A DNA stretch of 19,098 bases from JBEKYD01 sp049509915 (GCA_049509915.1 JBEKZL010000143.1:1-19098); one strand, 5' to 3'. Counted from the first letter of the stretch, positions 5,646 to 13,670 are shown. Notes: a model not told the origin generated them from the sequence alone. Translations and numbers: made by a program.

Positions 5646-7553
5646 CTAGTGGCAAACTATTCCGGCTGGCAATTGCCGGCTCACGATGAACAGGTCCAGG
5701 ATATTCACCGTTCCGTCGTTGTTGAGATCGGCGGCGGAGTTGAAGCCCGCCTGACCGGTATGAGTACCGAAGCTGCTTTTCACAATTGAGACGTCCACGC
5801 AATTCACCACGCCATCTCCGTTAACGTCGCCAAGCACGCTGCCGGTAGACAAATAGGCCACGACCGTGGAAAACGTGACCACGTTGTTGAACGTGGCGTC
5901 GACCCCGTCTGCGTTAACGGTCCCCACCACGGGATTGCCGGAAGCGTTCATGGCTGGCGCGAGGCCGATGATGGGATCGATGTGGTACAGGCTCAAACTA
6001 GCCCCGGGAGTCATAGGGGTCAGCAGCGGAAGCACTACCGTGATGCCGGGGGCGGGCACGGGTTCGGGCAAAGCCGGGACAAACGAGAGGTTCTCGAAAT
6101 AGGTGCCGGGCACGGTGAATCCGCGCGGCGTGGGCACGGAAAGAGGGCTGGCGAAAACATCGATCGAGACCGTGGTCGGGGACGAGACCAGACCCGACGG
6201 GAAGGTAATGGAGGCGCGTGTCCCGAAAGCGTTGTCGTCCACGGTGCCGCCGGCAGGCCCGATTGTGCCGTCGGGTGCGAGCGAGGGATACGTGATCACG
6301 ATGGTGGTCGGGAAGTCAAGCGCCTGGAGCTGAGTAGGGGAGTAGAACACCGAGTTGCCCACCGCGTCCTGCAGAGTTAGGTAGTTCAGGTTCCAGGTGC
6401 CCTGCTCGCTGTATTGGGGCCACTGCGCGGTCAGTTGCCAGGTGCCCGCCAGAAGCGTTCCGGCGATGGGAACGGGGTTGCTGTAGATTCCCTCGGTCGA
6501 CACGTACTGGTTGCCGGAGGGACTCTCGAATTCCGCTTCGATATAATAGTAATAGGAGTTGAACAGGCCAAAGAAAACGCCTGAAATGTCGTCGGAAGCC
6601 GAGAGCGTGACCGTAACGTTCTGGCTGGAAGACGAGGTGTCCACGACTGTCGGGGCGAAGCTTAGACCGGTGAGAGTCGGTGGAGTTGTATCCGAGGGCG
6701 TGGAGGAGTCGGTGAGGACGGGATTAATACCCATGGCCGCCAACTGGGTCGACGTAAGGGAGACATGATTGGTCACCGCGTCGGACAGGCACACCGAGGT
6801 AAGCTCCCAATTGCCGCCGGAGTATCGGGGCATTGTCAAGGTCGCTTGCCAGACGCCATTTTGAGCGGTCCCCGACACCAGCGTGAAATTGTCGCCCCAA
6901 AGTTCCAGGGAGTCCGTGGCGCTTGTGCCGACCCGCGATAAGTAGGTATTGACCACGCAGGGCAAAGAATTCGAGAAAACTGCCCCTGATTGGCTATCGG
7001 CGACCTGAAGACTTACGGTAATGCTCTGCGGCCCCGCGGAGGTATTGATCGCCGGGGGCGAGAAAGACGCACCGAGCAAGGTTGGGGGTGTAGTGTCGGG
7101 CGTCGAATCGACTACGGTCAGCGTCCCCGGAAAACCGTCGCTCACGAGCGTCGCGGACTGCAATGTGATGGAATTGCCGGCGTTGTCGCGCAAGTAGACG
7201 GAAGCGGTCCATACGCCAGGTTCCACAAACTGGGGAAATGGGACTGTCACCTGATACCCACCGTTAAGGTCGGTTCCCGATGTTCTCGCGAAGAACCCGG
7301 ATTGCGTCCCTCCTGCCGTCTGACCCGAAGGGCTGGTAAAAGTGATGTACCCGTAATTTACCCCGGACAGGTTGTCGGTGATTGTTGCGTTGACCGTCAG
7401 ATTCTGCGCCGCGGTTGAGACGTTGACGCTGGCGGTGCTGAAGGAAAGTGTTACGAGGGTTGGCGGGGTCGTATCATCCGACTGGGCCATTGACAGCGTT
7501 TGCGCAGCGGCAAACGCAGCTACCACCGTGAAGAGACGAAAGCCATTCGGCAT
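5646..7553 (-). CDS. Secreted three-repeat Ig-like protein with C-terminal type I dockerin
   Basis: A 635-residue exported protein. A signal peptide (1-23) is followed by three similar beta-rich repeats, each opening with DTTPPTL (residues about 27, 153 and 288) and containing a GVW or GTW sheet and a DN/DAVGN-like turn. A segment near 430-560 (GTIGPAGGTVDDNAFGTRAS and onward) resembles a ZU5-type domain. The last 63 residues are a type I dockerin: GDVNGDGVVNCVDVSIV and DLNNDGTVNILDLFIVS, two calcium-binding loops each followed by a helix. Dockerins dock onto cohesins, and the next gene in the same direction carries a cohesin-like domain. An AGGGAGG site lies about 9 bases before the ATG and a TATAAT lies about 60 bases upstream. 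No enzymatic domain is visible, so it may be an adhesin or structural surface component. Confidence 0.87.
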   Translation of the reverse strand: MPNGFRLFTVVAAFAAAQTLSMAQSDDTTPPTLVTLSFSTASVNVSTAAQNLTVNATITDNLSGVNYGYITFTSPSGQTAGGTQSGFFARTSGTDLNGGYQVTVPFPQFVEPGVWTASVYLRDNAGNSITLQSATLVSDGFPGTLTVVDSTPDTTPPTLLGASFSPPAINTSAGPQSITVSLQVADSQSGAVFSNSLPCVVNTYLSRVGTSATDSLELWGDNFTLVSGTAQNGVWQATLTMPRYSGGNWELTSVCLSDAVTNHVSLTSTQLAAMGINPVLTDSSTPSDTTPPTLTGLSFAPTVVDTSSSSQNVTVTLSASDDISGVFFGLFNSYYYYIEAEFESPSGNQYVSTEGIYSNPVPIAGTLLAGTWQLTAQWPQYSEQGTWNLNYLTLQDAVGNSVFYSPTQLQALDFPTTIVITYPSLAPDGTIGPAGGTVDDNAFGTRASITFPSGLVSSPTTVSIDVFASPLSVPTPRGFTVPGTYFENLSFVPALPEPVPAPGITVVLPLLTPMTPGASLSLYHIDPIIGLAPAMNASGNPVVGTVNADGVDATFNNVVTFSTVVAYLSTGSVLGDVNGDGVVNCVDVSIVKSSFGTHTGQAGFNSAADLNNDGTVNILDLFIVSRQLPAGIVCH

Positions 7554-7613
7554 AACTGCAAACCTCCCTGGCTCGTTCCCAGAATTCTCACCCTAGTGGC
7601 TTCAACGGCCGTG

Positions 7614-7619
7614 ATTATA
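7614..7619 (-). promoter_or_regulatory. Candidate -10 element of the dockerin-cohesin operon
   Basis: On the minus strand this is a perfect TATAAT, preceded directly by TG, in the only AT-rich patch (about 7610-7665) of the 262-base gap upstream of the dockerin gene. It would give a leader of roughly 50-55 bases. No clear -35 is found at 16-18 bases, so an activator or a non-standard -35 may be used. Confidence 0.45.
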
Positions 7620-7815
7620 CATCAAACCGACTTAATAGGATCCATTAACCTCATTTTTAGGTCCTAAGCGGACGCGGAAAGATCCGGAAGTGTGCGCTAT
7701 GTTACGCTCCTTCGGCCTGCCCCACGGCCTCTCCCGCCGAGGCTTGCCCCGCACTTCTGTACGCGGCGGGGATGCACGAATCGTTTGGTAGCGTAAGCGG
7801 GCATCGCGCGCGCCT

Positions 7816-8778
7816 TCACTGGCCCGGCGCGAAATAGCCTTGCCGCCAATACGCGCGTAGCGCTGGCAGGCCGTGCGGGGGGACCAGCTTTACCTGCACA
7901 TGATGATACTTGCCGTCGCGCCCGGCGGCGGTGGGGGAGAAGCCGATGATGTAGCGGTTGCGCAGTTCGACGCCGATTTTGGCGGCGACGTCGGGCATGT
8001 CGGCCAGATTGTCGACGGGCAGATGGCGGCCGCCGCTCTGTTCCGTGATTTCGTTGAGCAGGCCGGGGCCGTTGGCTTCTTCGGGAGTGCGGTTGCGGCG
8101 GACATCGGATTCGTAGATGCCGATGGCGTAAATCAGCACGTCGGCCTCGCGTACCAGATTGCGAAGCTCGGTTTCGGTATAGCGGCTGGAGTTGTCGCCA
8201 CCGTCGGAGATGATCAGCAGCGCTTTGCGCTTCTTGTCCGATTTATGAACTTCGTGCAGGGCCAGGAAAAGGGCGTCGAGCAGCGAGGTGCGTCCGCGGG
8301 ATTGGGAAAAGGTGAGCTGGTTCTGAATCTCGGCCACGTCACGGGTAAGCGGGACCATCAGCTTAGGCTGATCGTTGAATTCCACCAGGAAGAACTCGTC
8401 CTCGGGGTTGGCGGTTTTGAAAAACGCGGAGGCCGCCATGCGCGACCGCTGCAGCTTGTTGCCCATGCTGCCACTGGTGTCGAAGACGAGGCCTACCGCC
8501 AGCGGCTCGTCTTCCATGCCGAAGTGGGTGATGGTCTGCTCCACCTTGTTATCGAGAACACGGAAGTGCTCCTTTTCGAGGCCGGTGACGGGGCGGTTCA
8601 TGGGATCGCAGACGGTTACCGGGACCAGCACGAGGTTGCCGTCGACGCGCAGGTTGGCTGAAGGGAGAAGGGAGACGGCGGCAACGGTTTTGGGTCGTAA
8701 TTCCAGGACCGGTTGCTGGGCGGCGGCGATTCCCGCCAACCAAGCCAATGTCAACCAGAGACGGACACTCCGCTGCAT
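7816..8778 (-). CDS. Secreted VWFA-related protein, acidobacterial type
   Basis: A 320-residue protein with a signal peptide (MQRSVRLWLTLAWLAGIAAA), a short beta-rich N-terminal region (VLVPVTVCDPMNRPVTGL, EHFRVLDNKVEQTITHF) and a von Willebrand factor A domain from about residue 93. The metal-binding MIDAS residues are present: D100-x-S102-x-S104 in FDTSGSMG, T164 in GRTSLLDAL and D192 in ISDGGDN. The C-terminal stretch ELRNRYIIGFSP ... VQVKLVPPHGLPALRAYWRQGYFAP is characteristic of the family known as VWFA-related acidobacterial domain (TIGR03436). The role is unknown; VWA domains mediate metal-dependent protein contacts, here outside the cytoplasm. Only a weak GGGTGA ribosome binding site is visible. 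A decayed copy of the 3' end lies at 4868-5030. Confidence 0.92.
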   Translation of the reverse strand: MQRSVRLWLTLAWLAGIAAAQQPVLELRPKTVAAVSLLPSANLRVDGNLVLVPVTVCDPMNRPVTGLEKEHFRVLDNKVEQTITHFGMEDEPLAVGLVFDTSGSMGNKLQRSRMAASAFFKTANPEDEFFLVEFNDQPKLMVPLTRDVAEIQNQLTFSQSRGRTSLLDALFLALHEVHKSDKKRKALLIISDGGDNSSRYTETELRNLVREADVLIYAIGIYESDVRRNRTPEEANGPGLLNEITEQSGGRHLPVDNLADMPDVAAKIGVELRNRYIIGFSPTAAGRDGKYHHVQVKLVPPHGLPALRAYWRQGYFAPGQ

Positions 8779-8856
8779 AGCGTCACCCGTTCCGAAATCA
8801 GAATAGCGCCGGGCTCTGCGTGGAGCGCCGGCGGGGCATCAGCTTACTACTGTTTA

Positions 8857-9507
8857 CTACTGCGCGCGCGCTTTGGCTACGGCGGCCAGAAACTGCCGGG
8901 CGCGTTCTTCCAGCACGTCGAAGCGGCCCTGTTTCATGCTTTGGACGTCGACCAGCTCGCCGCCCACGCCGGCCGCGCAAGCGCCGGCTTTGAGAAAGTC
9001 GCCGATGGTTTCCAGGTTCACGCCGCCAGTCGGAATCATTTCGATCTGTGGGAACGGCCCCTTGAGAGCCTTGATGTATTTAGCTCCGCCCACATTGCCG
9101 CAGGGGAAGATTTTGACCACGTCGGCGCCGGCTTCCCAGGCGGCCAGTACCTCCGTGGGGGTCAGCGCGCCGGGACAGATGACGACCGAGTAGCGCTTGC
9201 AGATCTCGATGGTAGCCAGCCTCAAGCTGGGGGAAACGATGAACTCCGCGCCGGCCAGCATGCAGACGCGGGCGGTTTCGGGATCGAGCACAGTACCGGC
9301 GCCGACCAGGATTTTGCCACCGAAGCGAGCGGCGATTTTTTCCAGAACGCCGACGGCGCCGGGAACGGTCATGGTGATTTCGGCGGCACGGACACCCCCC
9401 CGGTAAATGGCTTCCACGGCCTGAAGGGCTAAATCGGCGCTGGGCGCCCGCACCACGGGCACGATGCCGACTTCGGTAATCGCTCGCAGGGTTTCTTTCG
9501 CACTCAT
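8857..9507 (-). CDS. eda: KDPG/KHG aldolase family (2-dehydro-3-deoxy-phosphogluconate aldolase)
   Basis: A 216-residue class I aldolase that splits 2-keto-3-deoxy-6-phosphogluconate to pyruvate and glyceraldehyde 3-phosphate, and often 4-hydroxy-2-oxoglutarate, as in the Entner-Doudoroff pathway. Key residues are visible: R20 in GIVPVVRAP, E43 in AAEITMT, the GAGTVLDPE phosphate/substrate loop, PGALTPTEV, and the Schiff-base lysine K132 in GADVVKIFPCG, followed by the GGVNLETIGDF phosphate site. Length and motif order are normal. The stop is TAG directly followed by TAA, inside a short direct repeat of TTACTACTG on the plus strand (8844-8862). No edd neighbour is seen. The gene could instead be a KDPGal- or related keto-acid aldolase. 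The ribosome binding site is not evident. Confidence 0.9.
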   Translation of the reverse strand: MSAKETLRAITEVGIVPVVRAPSADLALQAVEAIYRGGVRAAEITMTVPGAVGVLEKIAARFGGKILVGAGTVLDPETARVCMLAGAEFIVSPSLRLATIEICKRYSVVICPGALTPTEVLAAWEAGADVVKIFPCGNVGGAKYIKALKGPFPQIEMIPTGGVNLETIGDFLKAGACAAGVGGELVDVQSMKQGRFDVLEERARQFLAAVAKARAQ

Positions 9508-9636
9508 CAGCGATTACGATAACACGCTGCAGCGGAGCAATACGGCCCGGCTAAGGGCGACAGACCACGAAACACGATGGCTCTGCCGGGCTTTCACTCA
9601 GGGATTTTCCGGATGTCGCCGGCTGTTATCCAGTAC

Positions 9637-9657
9637 GTTAACAGTGTCCGTTAACGG
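9637..9657. promoter_or_regulatory. Paired GTTAAC boxes in the eda-serA divergent gap
   Basis: Two GTTAAC palindromes begin at 9637 and 9650, 13 bases apart. The second extends to the perfect 10-base palindrome CCGTTAACGG (9648-9657). They lie in the 324-base region between the divergent eda and serA genes and could be operator half-sites for a dimeric regulator. No regulator is assigned. Confidence 0.3.
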
Positions 9658-9692
9658 TGCGGCTGCTCCTGCAAGGTGATGGAATTAGAGAC

Positions 9693-9767
9693 ATGGAGTT
9701 TTCGCTTCTGGACATCTCCCTGGTGGCCATTACGACCATCCTGGTCTGGATGCTCGACGCAAGGTAA
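9693..9767 (+). CDS. Possible 24-residue single-span membrane peptide upstream of serA
   Basis: The ORF encodes MEFSLLDISLVAITTILVW followed by MLDAR and a TAA. Nearly the whole peptide is a hydrophobic segment flanked by acidic residues at the start and an Arg at the end, as in many small bacterial membrane proteins. A GAG lies 3-5 bases before the ATG within TTAGAGAC, a modest ribosome binding site. It lies 64 bases before the serA start on the same strand, so it could be a leader peptide or an independent small protein. It may also be chance; conservation in relatives would decide. Confidence 0.35.
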   Translation: MEFSLLDISLVAITTILVWMLDAR

Positions 9768-9831
9768 GAGGCGCAACGGCTACCATAAAAGAACTGGCGG
9801 CAAGATCGCCGGACCAGCCGGTAGACCGTTC

Positions 9832-11070
9832 ATGACCAAGACCTCACTCGATAAAAGCAAGATCAAGATTCTGCTCTTAGAGGGCATTCATGCCACCGCG
9901 GCGGGAGCGTTTCGCGCCGAGGGTTATGGAAATATCGAAGTTCACTCCAAATCACTTCCCTTCCCCGAGCTCATCAAAGCGGTGCGCGACACGTTCTTCA
10001 TCGGGATTCGATCGGCCACCCATCTATCGGCCGAAGTGTTCGAACATGCGCCAAAGCTGACAGCCGTGGGGTGCTTCTGCATCGGTACCAATCAGGTAGA
10101 TCTGGATGCGGCGCAGGAGCGCGGCATTCCCGTGTTCAACGCTCCATTTTCAAACACGCGCAGCGTGGCGGAACTGGTGGTGGCGGAGACGGTGATGCTG
10201 CTGCGCGGCATTCCTCTGCGCAACGCGTCGGCGCATCGCGGCGGCTGGATCAAGACTGCGGCGGGGTCGAGGGAGGTGCGCGGCAAGACTCTGGGCATCG
10301 TAGGCTACGGCCACATTGGAACCCAGGTGGGGGTACTGGCCGAAGGGCTGGGCATGCAGGTGATTTATTACGACATCGAAACCAAGCTGGCGCTGGGCAA
10401 CGCCAAGCCGGTGGCATCGCTGGAGGCTCTCTTCGAAGCCGCCGACGTGGTGACCCTGCACGTACCGGAAACCGCGCAGACCGCGGGCATGATGGGAGGG
10501 GCGCAATTGGCGGCGATGAAGCCGGGCGCCTGCCTGATCAACGCGGCGCGGGGCACGGTGGTGGATATCGGCGCTTTGGCCGCGGCGCTCAAGGACGGAC
10601 GCCTGGGAGGAGCGGCGATCGATGTGTTCCCGGCGGAGCCCAAGACCGCCGCGGACGAATTCGTCTCGCCCCTGCGCGGCATGGACAATGTACTGCTCAC
10701 GCCGCACATCGGCGGGTCGACCGAAGAGGCGCAGGAAAATATCGGCCTGGAAGTGGCGGGCAAGCTGGTCAAATACAGCGATAACGGCTCGACGCTGACG
10801 GCAGTGAATTTCCCGGAGGTCTCGCTGCCGGAGCATCCCAGCGGGCACCGCCTGCTGCACATTCACCGCAACCAGCCGGGAGTGCTGTCGGCCATCAACC
10901 AGGTATTTTCCGCGGCCAAGGTGAATATCGCCGGCGAGTATCTGCAGACCAACCCGAAAATAGGCTACGTGGTGATTGACGTGGAGACTCGCGAGGAAGA
11001 AGAGACGCTGGCATTGAAACGCGCTCTCGACGCGGTGCCGGAAACGCTGCGGACGCGATTGCTGTACTGA
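9832..11070 (+). CDS. serA: D-3-phosphoglycerate dehydrogenase, long ACT-containing type
   Basis: SerA oxidises 3-phosphoglycerate to 3-phosphohydroxypyruvate with NAD, the first committed step of serine synthesis. From ATG 9832 the protein has 412 residues and aligns throughout with the 410-residue E. coli type (MTKTSLDKSKIKILLLEG against MAKVSLEKDKIKFLLVEG). NAD-binding GYGHIGTQ (158-165) and catalytic R240, E269 and H292 are present. The C-terminal ACT domain keeps H345, N347 and N365, equivalent to the serine-binding H344, N346 and N364 of E. coli, so feedback inhibition by serine is likely. The open frame extends 52 codons further upstream, but that part has no family similarity. No good ribosome binding site precedes the chosen ATG. 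The gene is divergent from eda and probably monocistronic. Confidence 0.96.
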   Translation: MTKTSLDKSKIKILLLEGIHATAAGAFRAEGYGNIEVHSKSLPFPELIKAVRDTFFIGIRSATHLSAEVFEHAPKLTAVGCFCIGTNQVDLDAAQERGIPVFNAPFSNTRSVAELVVAETVMLLRGIPLRNASAHRGGWIKTAAGSREVRGKTLGIVGYGHIGTQVGVLAEGLGMQVIYYDIETKLALGNAKPVASLEALFEAADVVTLHVPETAQTAGMMGGAQLAAMKPGACLINAARGTVVDIGALAAALKDGRLGGAAIDVFPAEPKTAADEFVSPLRGMDNVLLTPHIGGSTEEAQENIGLEVAGKLVKYSDNGSTLTAVNFPEVSLPEHPSGHRLLHIHRNQPGVLSAINQVFSAAKVNIAGEYLQTNPKIGYVVIDVETREEEETLALKRALDAVPETLRTRLLY

Positions 11071-11309
11071 AGAAGCTGCCTGAGGCCGGTGGTCAGCTCT
11101 CGGATTACGCAGGCCGGCGGGCGTGTTAGGTTATGGAGTACGGGAATCCAAGAGAACGCCCCGCTGGGAGACAATCGCTCCAAACGGCGAGCGGCGGCAA
11201 CGGGAGTCACAACCTTGACCCATCTGTTTGTGCAGATCCGGCCGGCCGTGCCGAGCGCCGCGTCCGTCCGCAGGTATGCGGCCGGGCAGCCGAACCGGAA
11301 GGCGGGGCG

Positions 11310-12821
11310 ATGAGATTGCGCCGCGAAGCCGGGCTGAAAGTTTTCTTGGCGCTGGTGTGGCTGGTGTGCCTTTACCGCGCCATGACACAATCCATCGTTC
11401 ACGACGAGGCGCTCACTTACGGTTTTTATATTGGCGCCCCTTTGAGCCAGATATTTCAGTTCTATGACGCCAATCACCACTTCCTGAACACTTTGCTGAT
11501 GAGGATATCGGCCTCTATCTTCGGGGTTTCGGAATTTACCCTGCGATTGCCGGCACTGGGGGGAGCGGCCTTGTATCTGGCGGCCGTTTATCGGATCTGT
11601 GTCAGAGAAATAGGCGGAGACGCGGCGGCTTTCCTGACCGCTGCCCTGCTGGCGCTGAACCCGATGATCCTCGATTTCATGGTGGCGGCGCGCGGCTACG
11701 GGATGGCACTGGGCTTTTTGATGTGGGCACTGGCGGTACTGGTAGCGTATGTCCGGCGGCCTGAGAGCGTGGCCGCACGGGAGCTGTTGTGGGCAGGCGC
11801 GGCGTTGTCGTTGTCGATCATGGCGAACCTGGTGTTCGCAGTGCCCGCCATGGTACTGACGGCGGCCGCTTGGGCGATGCTCAAAACCGCCAGGCCCGCG
11901 GTGCTGCCAGCGCCGGCGCCGCCGCCGGCTTCCAAAAAGCGGCAGAGAAGAAGGAAGAGGCAGGTGCTTTTGGACCAGGATCGCGCCCTCCGGACGTTCT
12001 GGCGCTGGTTGGTGATTCCGGCGGCGGCGGGTTGCGCCGTGTTCATCCTGATCTCGCCGGTGGCGCAATCCACCCCCGGCAAATTCTATGCGGGCGCGCA
12101 AACGGTTGCCGAAAGTCTGCGGAGCCTCTACTCCGTCTCGCTGGCGCACGGCGGCCCGCTCCAGCAGGCGGCCCTTTGGCCCGTTTTGCGAGACGGCGTG
12201 GCATTTGGATTGGCCCCGCTGACCTTGCTGGGTGCGCTGGCTGCCGGCATCGTACGCCGCAATATCTTGCTAGTATTGGTCTCCGCGACGGCCATTGGCT
12301 GCGGAATTGTCCCGCTGCTTTTGCATGTCGCGATCCATCTGCTTTATCCGCTCGACCGCACGGGAATCTACTTCCTGCCGCTCACCTGCCTGGCGCTGGC
12401 CGGTTTGTCGGAGCAGATCGGGGGAAGTGGCTGGTGGAAAGCCGCCAGGGTGTGCGCCGCCGCGATTTCCATCCTGGTTGTGGCGCAATTTCTGTTGGAA
12501 TTCAATACTCGCAAGTTCGCCGTCTGGGCGTATGATGCCGATACTCACGCCATTCTTGCCGCGCTTGGGAAGGCAGTCCCCAATAAACGCCCCGGCTCGG
12601 TCCGAATCGCAAATTCCTGGCAATTGGAGCCATCCCTGAACTTCTACGCGATGAAGGATAACCTGACCTGGCTGCAGCCAATTACGCGGGACCCGGTGGG
12701 GCCTGGCGCCGACTATTACATTCTGACAGCCGCCGACCGCGCCTCTGCCGGCAGCCTGAATTTGAGGACCATCTTCACGGGATTGAACTCGGGAACGATC
12801 CTGGCGGTGCCGGCGAAATGA
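11310..12821 (+). CDS. GT39-like (PMT/ArnT superfamily) membrane glycosyltransferase
   Basis: A 503-residue polytopic membrane protein with about ten hydrophobic segments. It resembles GT-C glycosyltransferases, which use lipid-linked sugars outside the inner membrane. The first periplasmic loop carries an acidic pair in SIVHDEALTYG (D32, E33), followed by ANHHFLNTLLMR, SEFTLRLPALGGAAL and AARGYGMALGFLMW, the usual early pattern of the family. A strongly basic cytoplasmic loop (SKKRQRRRKRQVLL) sits mid-protein. The C-terminal part (ANSWQLEPSLNFYAM and onward) looks like a soluble periplasmic tail. I start at ATG 11310, which has GGCGGGG just upstream and gives a normal signal-anchor N-terminus; the 59-codon upstream extension is not protein-like. 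Donor and acceptor are unknown. Confidence 0.85.
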   Translation: MRLRREAGLKVFLALVWLVCLYRAMTQSIVHDEALTYGFYIGAPLSQIFQFYDANHHFLNTLLMRISASIFGVSEFTLRLPALGGAALYLAAVYRICVREIGGDAAAFLTAALLALNPMILDFMVAARGYGMALGFLMWALAVLVAYVRRPESVAARELLWAGAALSLSIMANLVFAVPAMVLTAAAWAMLKTARPAVLPAPAPPPASKKRQRRRKRQVLLDQDRALRTFWRWLVIPAAAGCAVFILISPVAQSTPGKFYAGAQTVAESLRSLYSVSLAHGGPLQQAALWPVLRDGVAFGLAPLTLLGALAAGIVRRNILLVLVSATAIGCGIVPLLLHVAIHLLYPLDRTGIYFLPLTCLALAGLSEQIGGSGWWKAARVCAAAISILVVAQFLLEFNTRKFAVWAYDADTHAILAALGKAVPNKRPGSVRIANSWQLEPSLNFYAMKDNLTWLQPITRDPVGPGADYYILTAADRASAGSLNLRTIFTGLNSGTILAVPAK

Positions 12822-12851
12822 ACCGGAATCGAGTTTGAGGGCCGGCGAGGG

Positions 12852-13634
12852 CTAGGATGTAGCGAACCAGCGTTTCCAGGCGGCGGGTTTGGACGCAGGA
12901 AGGTTCAGGGCTCTATAGAAGGGCTCGGCCTCGGCTTCGGTGAGCGGCTGGGTGCCGCGCAGCAGGCTGACCACTTCGAGCAAGCGGCAAAAGTGGTCGA
13001 TGCAGTGCCAGCAGGCATCGGTGTGACGAGCCAGTTCTTCGCGTCCGGCCCAGGTGGTGCGGCCATCGACAATGTCGAGGAATTTCCGGGCGGCGAGGCA
13101 ACCGTCGGCGGGTGAGGCGGCCTGGCTGCCCAAGGCGCGTCCATTTTCGGCCAGCAGGCTGGGACGCCAGCTATCGGTCCGGCCGCGCAGCAACTCGGCG
13201 GCGCGCGCACGGATGGCCGCGACCGTGGCGGGCGCCATGCGCAACATCGCTCCGGATTGTTCCGCGCCGTAGCCCATGGATTCGAGCCAGGCGGCCTGCT
13301 TTTCCACCAGCGTCAAGGGTTCGAAGGCGGCGGCCACGGCTTCGAGCGAAACGGGAAGTTCGGCGGCGGGCGCGGGGATTCTCTCGAGTATCGACTGGCG
13401 CAGTCCAGCCACGAAGACGCGCTCGGGCGCCGGATCGAGGGACGCGAACAAAGGGGAATCGGGCCGGGCGATGGATAGGAGCGCGTCCTCCACATCGGCT
13501 TGGGCCGTGCCATAATGGCTCACGATCTTGCGCATTAGCGGAACATATTGAACCACCAGGAATCGCCACCCCTCCGGGCGATTGGCGCGGCAATCGCGCA
13601 TCATTTCGTAACTCGTATAGATCATGCCTCCCAT
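12852..13634 (-). CDS. Sigma-factor-like protein with C-terminal HxxxCxxC zinc-finger motif
   Basis: With the ATG at 13634 (alternative 13625) the protein has about 260 residues. Numbering from the 13625 start, residues about 10-52 resemble sigma region 2 helices (DCRANRPEGWRFLVVQYVPL). Residues about 101-147 resemble region 4 with a helix-turn-helix: LTLVEKQAAWLESMGYGAEQ, then LRMAPATVAAIRARAAELLR. Next comes C176 in DGCLAARKFLD and a typical anti-sigma zinc motif, H201-x3-C205-x2-C208, in ARHTDACWHCIDHF. The combination suggests an ECF-like sigma fused to its own zinc-binding anti-sigma element, or a degenerate regulator. The longer open frame to 13709 covers a palindrome and is Pro-rich, so I do not include it. 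It is divergent from the Gly/Tyr-rich gene. Confidence 0.6.
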   Translation of the reverse strand: MGGMIYTSYEMMRDCRANRPEGWRFLVVQYVPLMRKIVSHYGTAQADVEDALLSIARPDSPLFASLDPAPERVFVAGLRQSILERIPAPAAELPVSLEAVAAAFEPLTLVEKQAAWLESMGYGAEQSGAMLRMAPATVAAIRARAAELLRGRTDSWRPSLLAENGRALGSQAASPADGCLAARKFLDIVDGRTTWAGREELARHTDACWHCIDHFCRLLEVVSLLRGTQPLTEAEAEPFYRALNLPASKPAAWKRWFATS

Positions 13635-13648
13635 TATGGAGAATCGCT

Positions 13649-13670
13649 GCTCCGGCATGGATGCCGGAGC
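13649..13670. repeat. Perfect 10-bp palindrome in the divergent promoter region
   Basis: GCTCCGGCAT (13649-13658) and ATGCCGGAGC (13661-13670) pair perfectly around a two-base centre. It lies 15 bases upstream of the probable start of the sigma-like gene and about 75 bases before the Gly/Tyr-rich gene. It could be an operator for autoregulation or an mRNA hairpin in the leader of the minus-strand gene. Confidence 0.6.

Noticed and set aside
5646..7553. Reading the three Ig-like repeats as DNA-level tandem repeats
   Set aside because: The repeats are recognisable only at protein level (DTTPPTL openings); the nucleotide sequences have diverged, so no recent duplication is seen.
7725..7775. GC-rich stems (CCCCGC with GCGGGG) after the VWFA-related gene as a terminator
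   Set aside because: Short arms, a long loop and no T-run; expected by chance in such GC-rich sequence.
10965..12149. Minus-strand open frame of 394 codons across the end of serA and the GT39 gene
   Set aside because: Antisense to two convincing genes, with Arg/Gln/His-rich composition typical of a GC-rich shadow frame.
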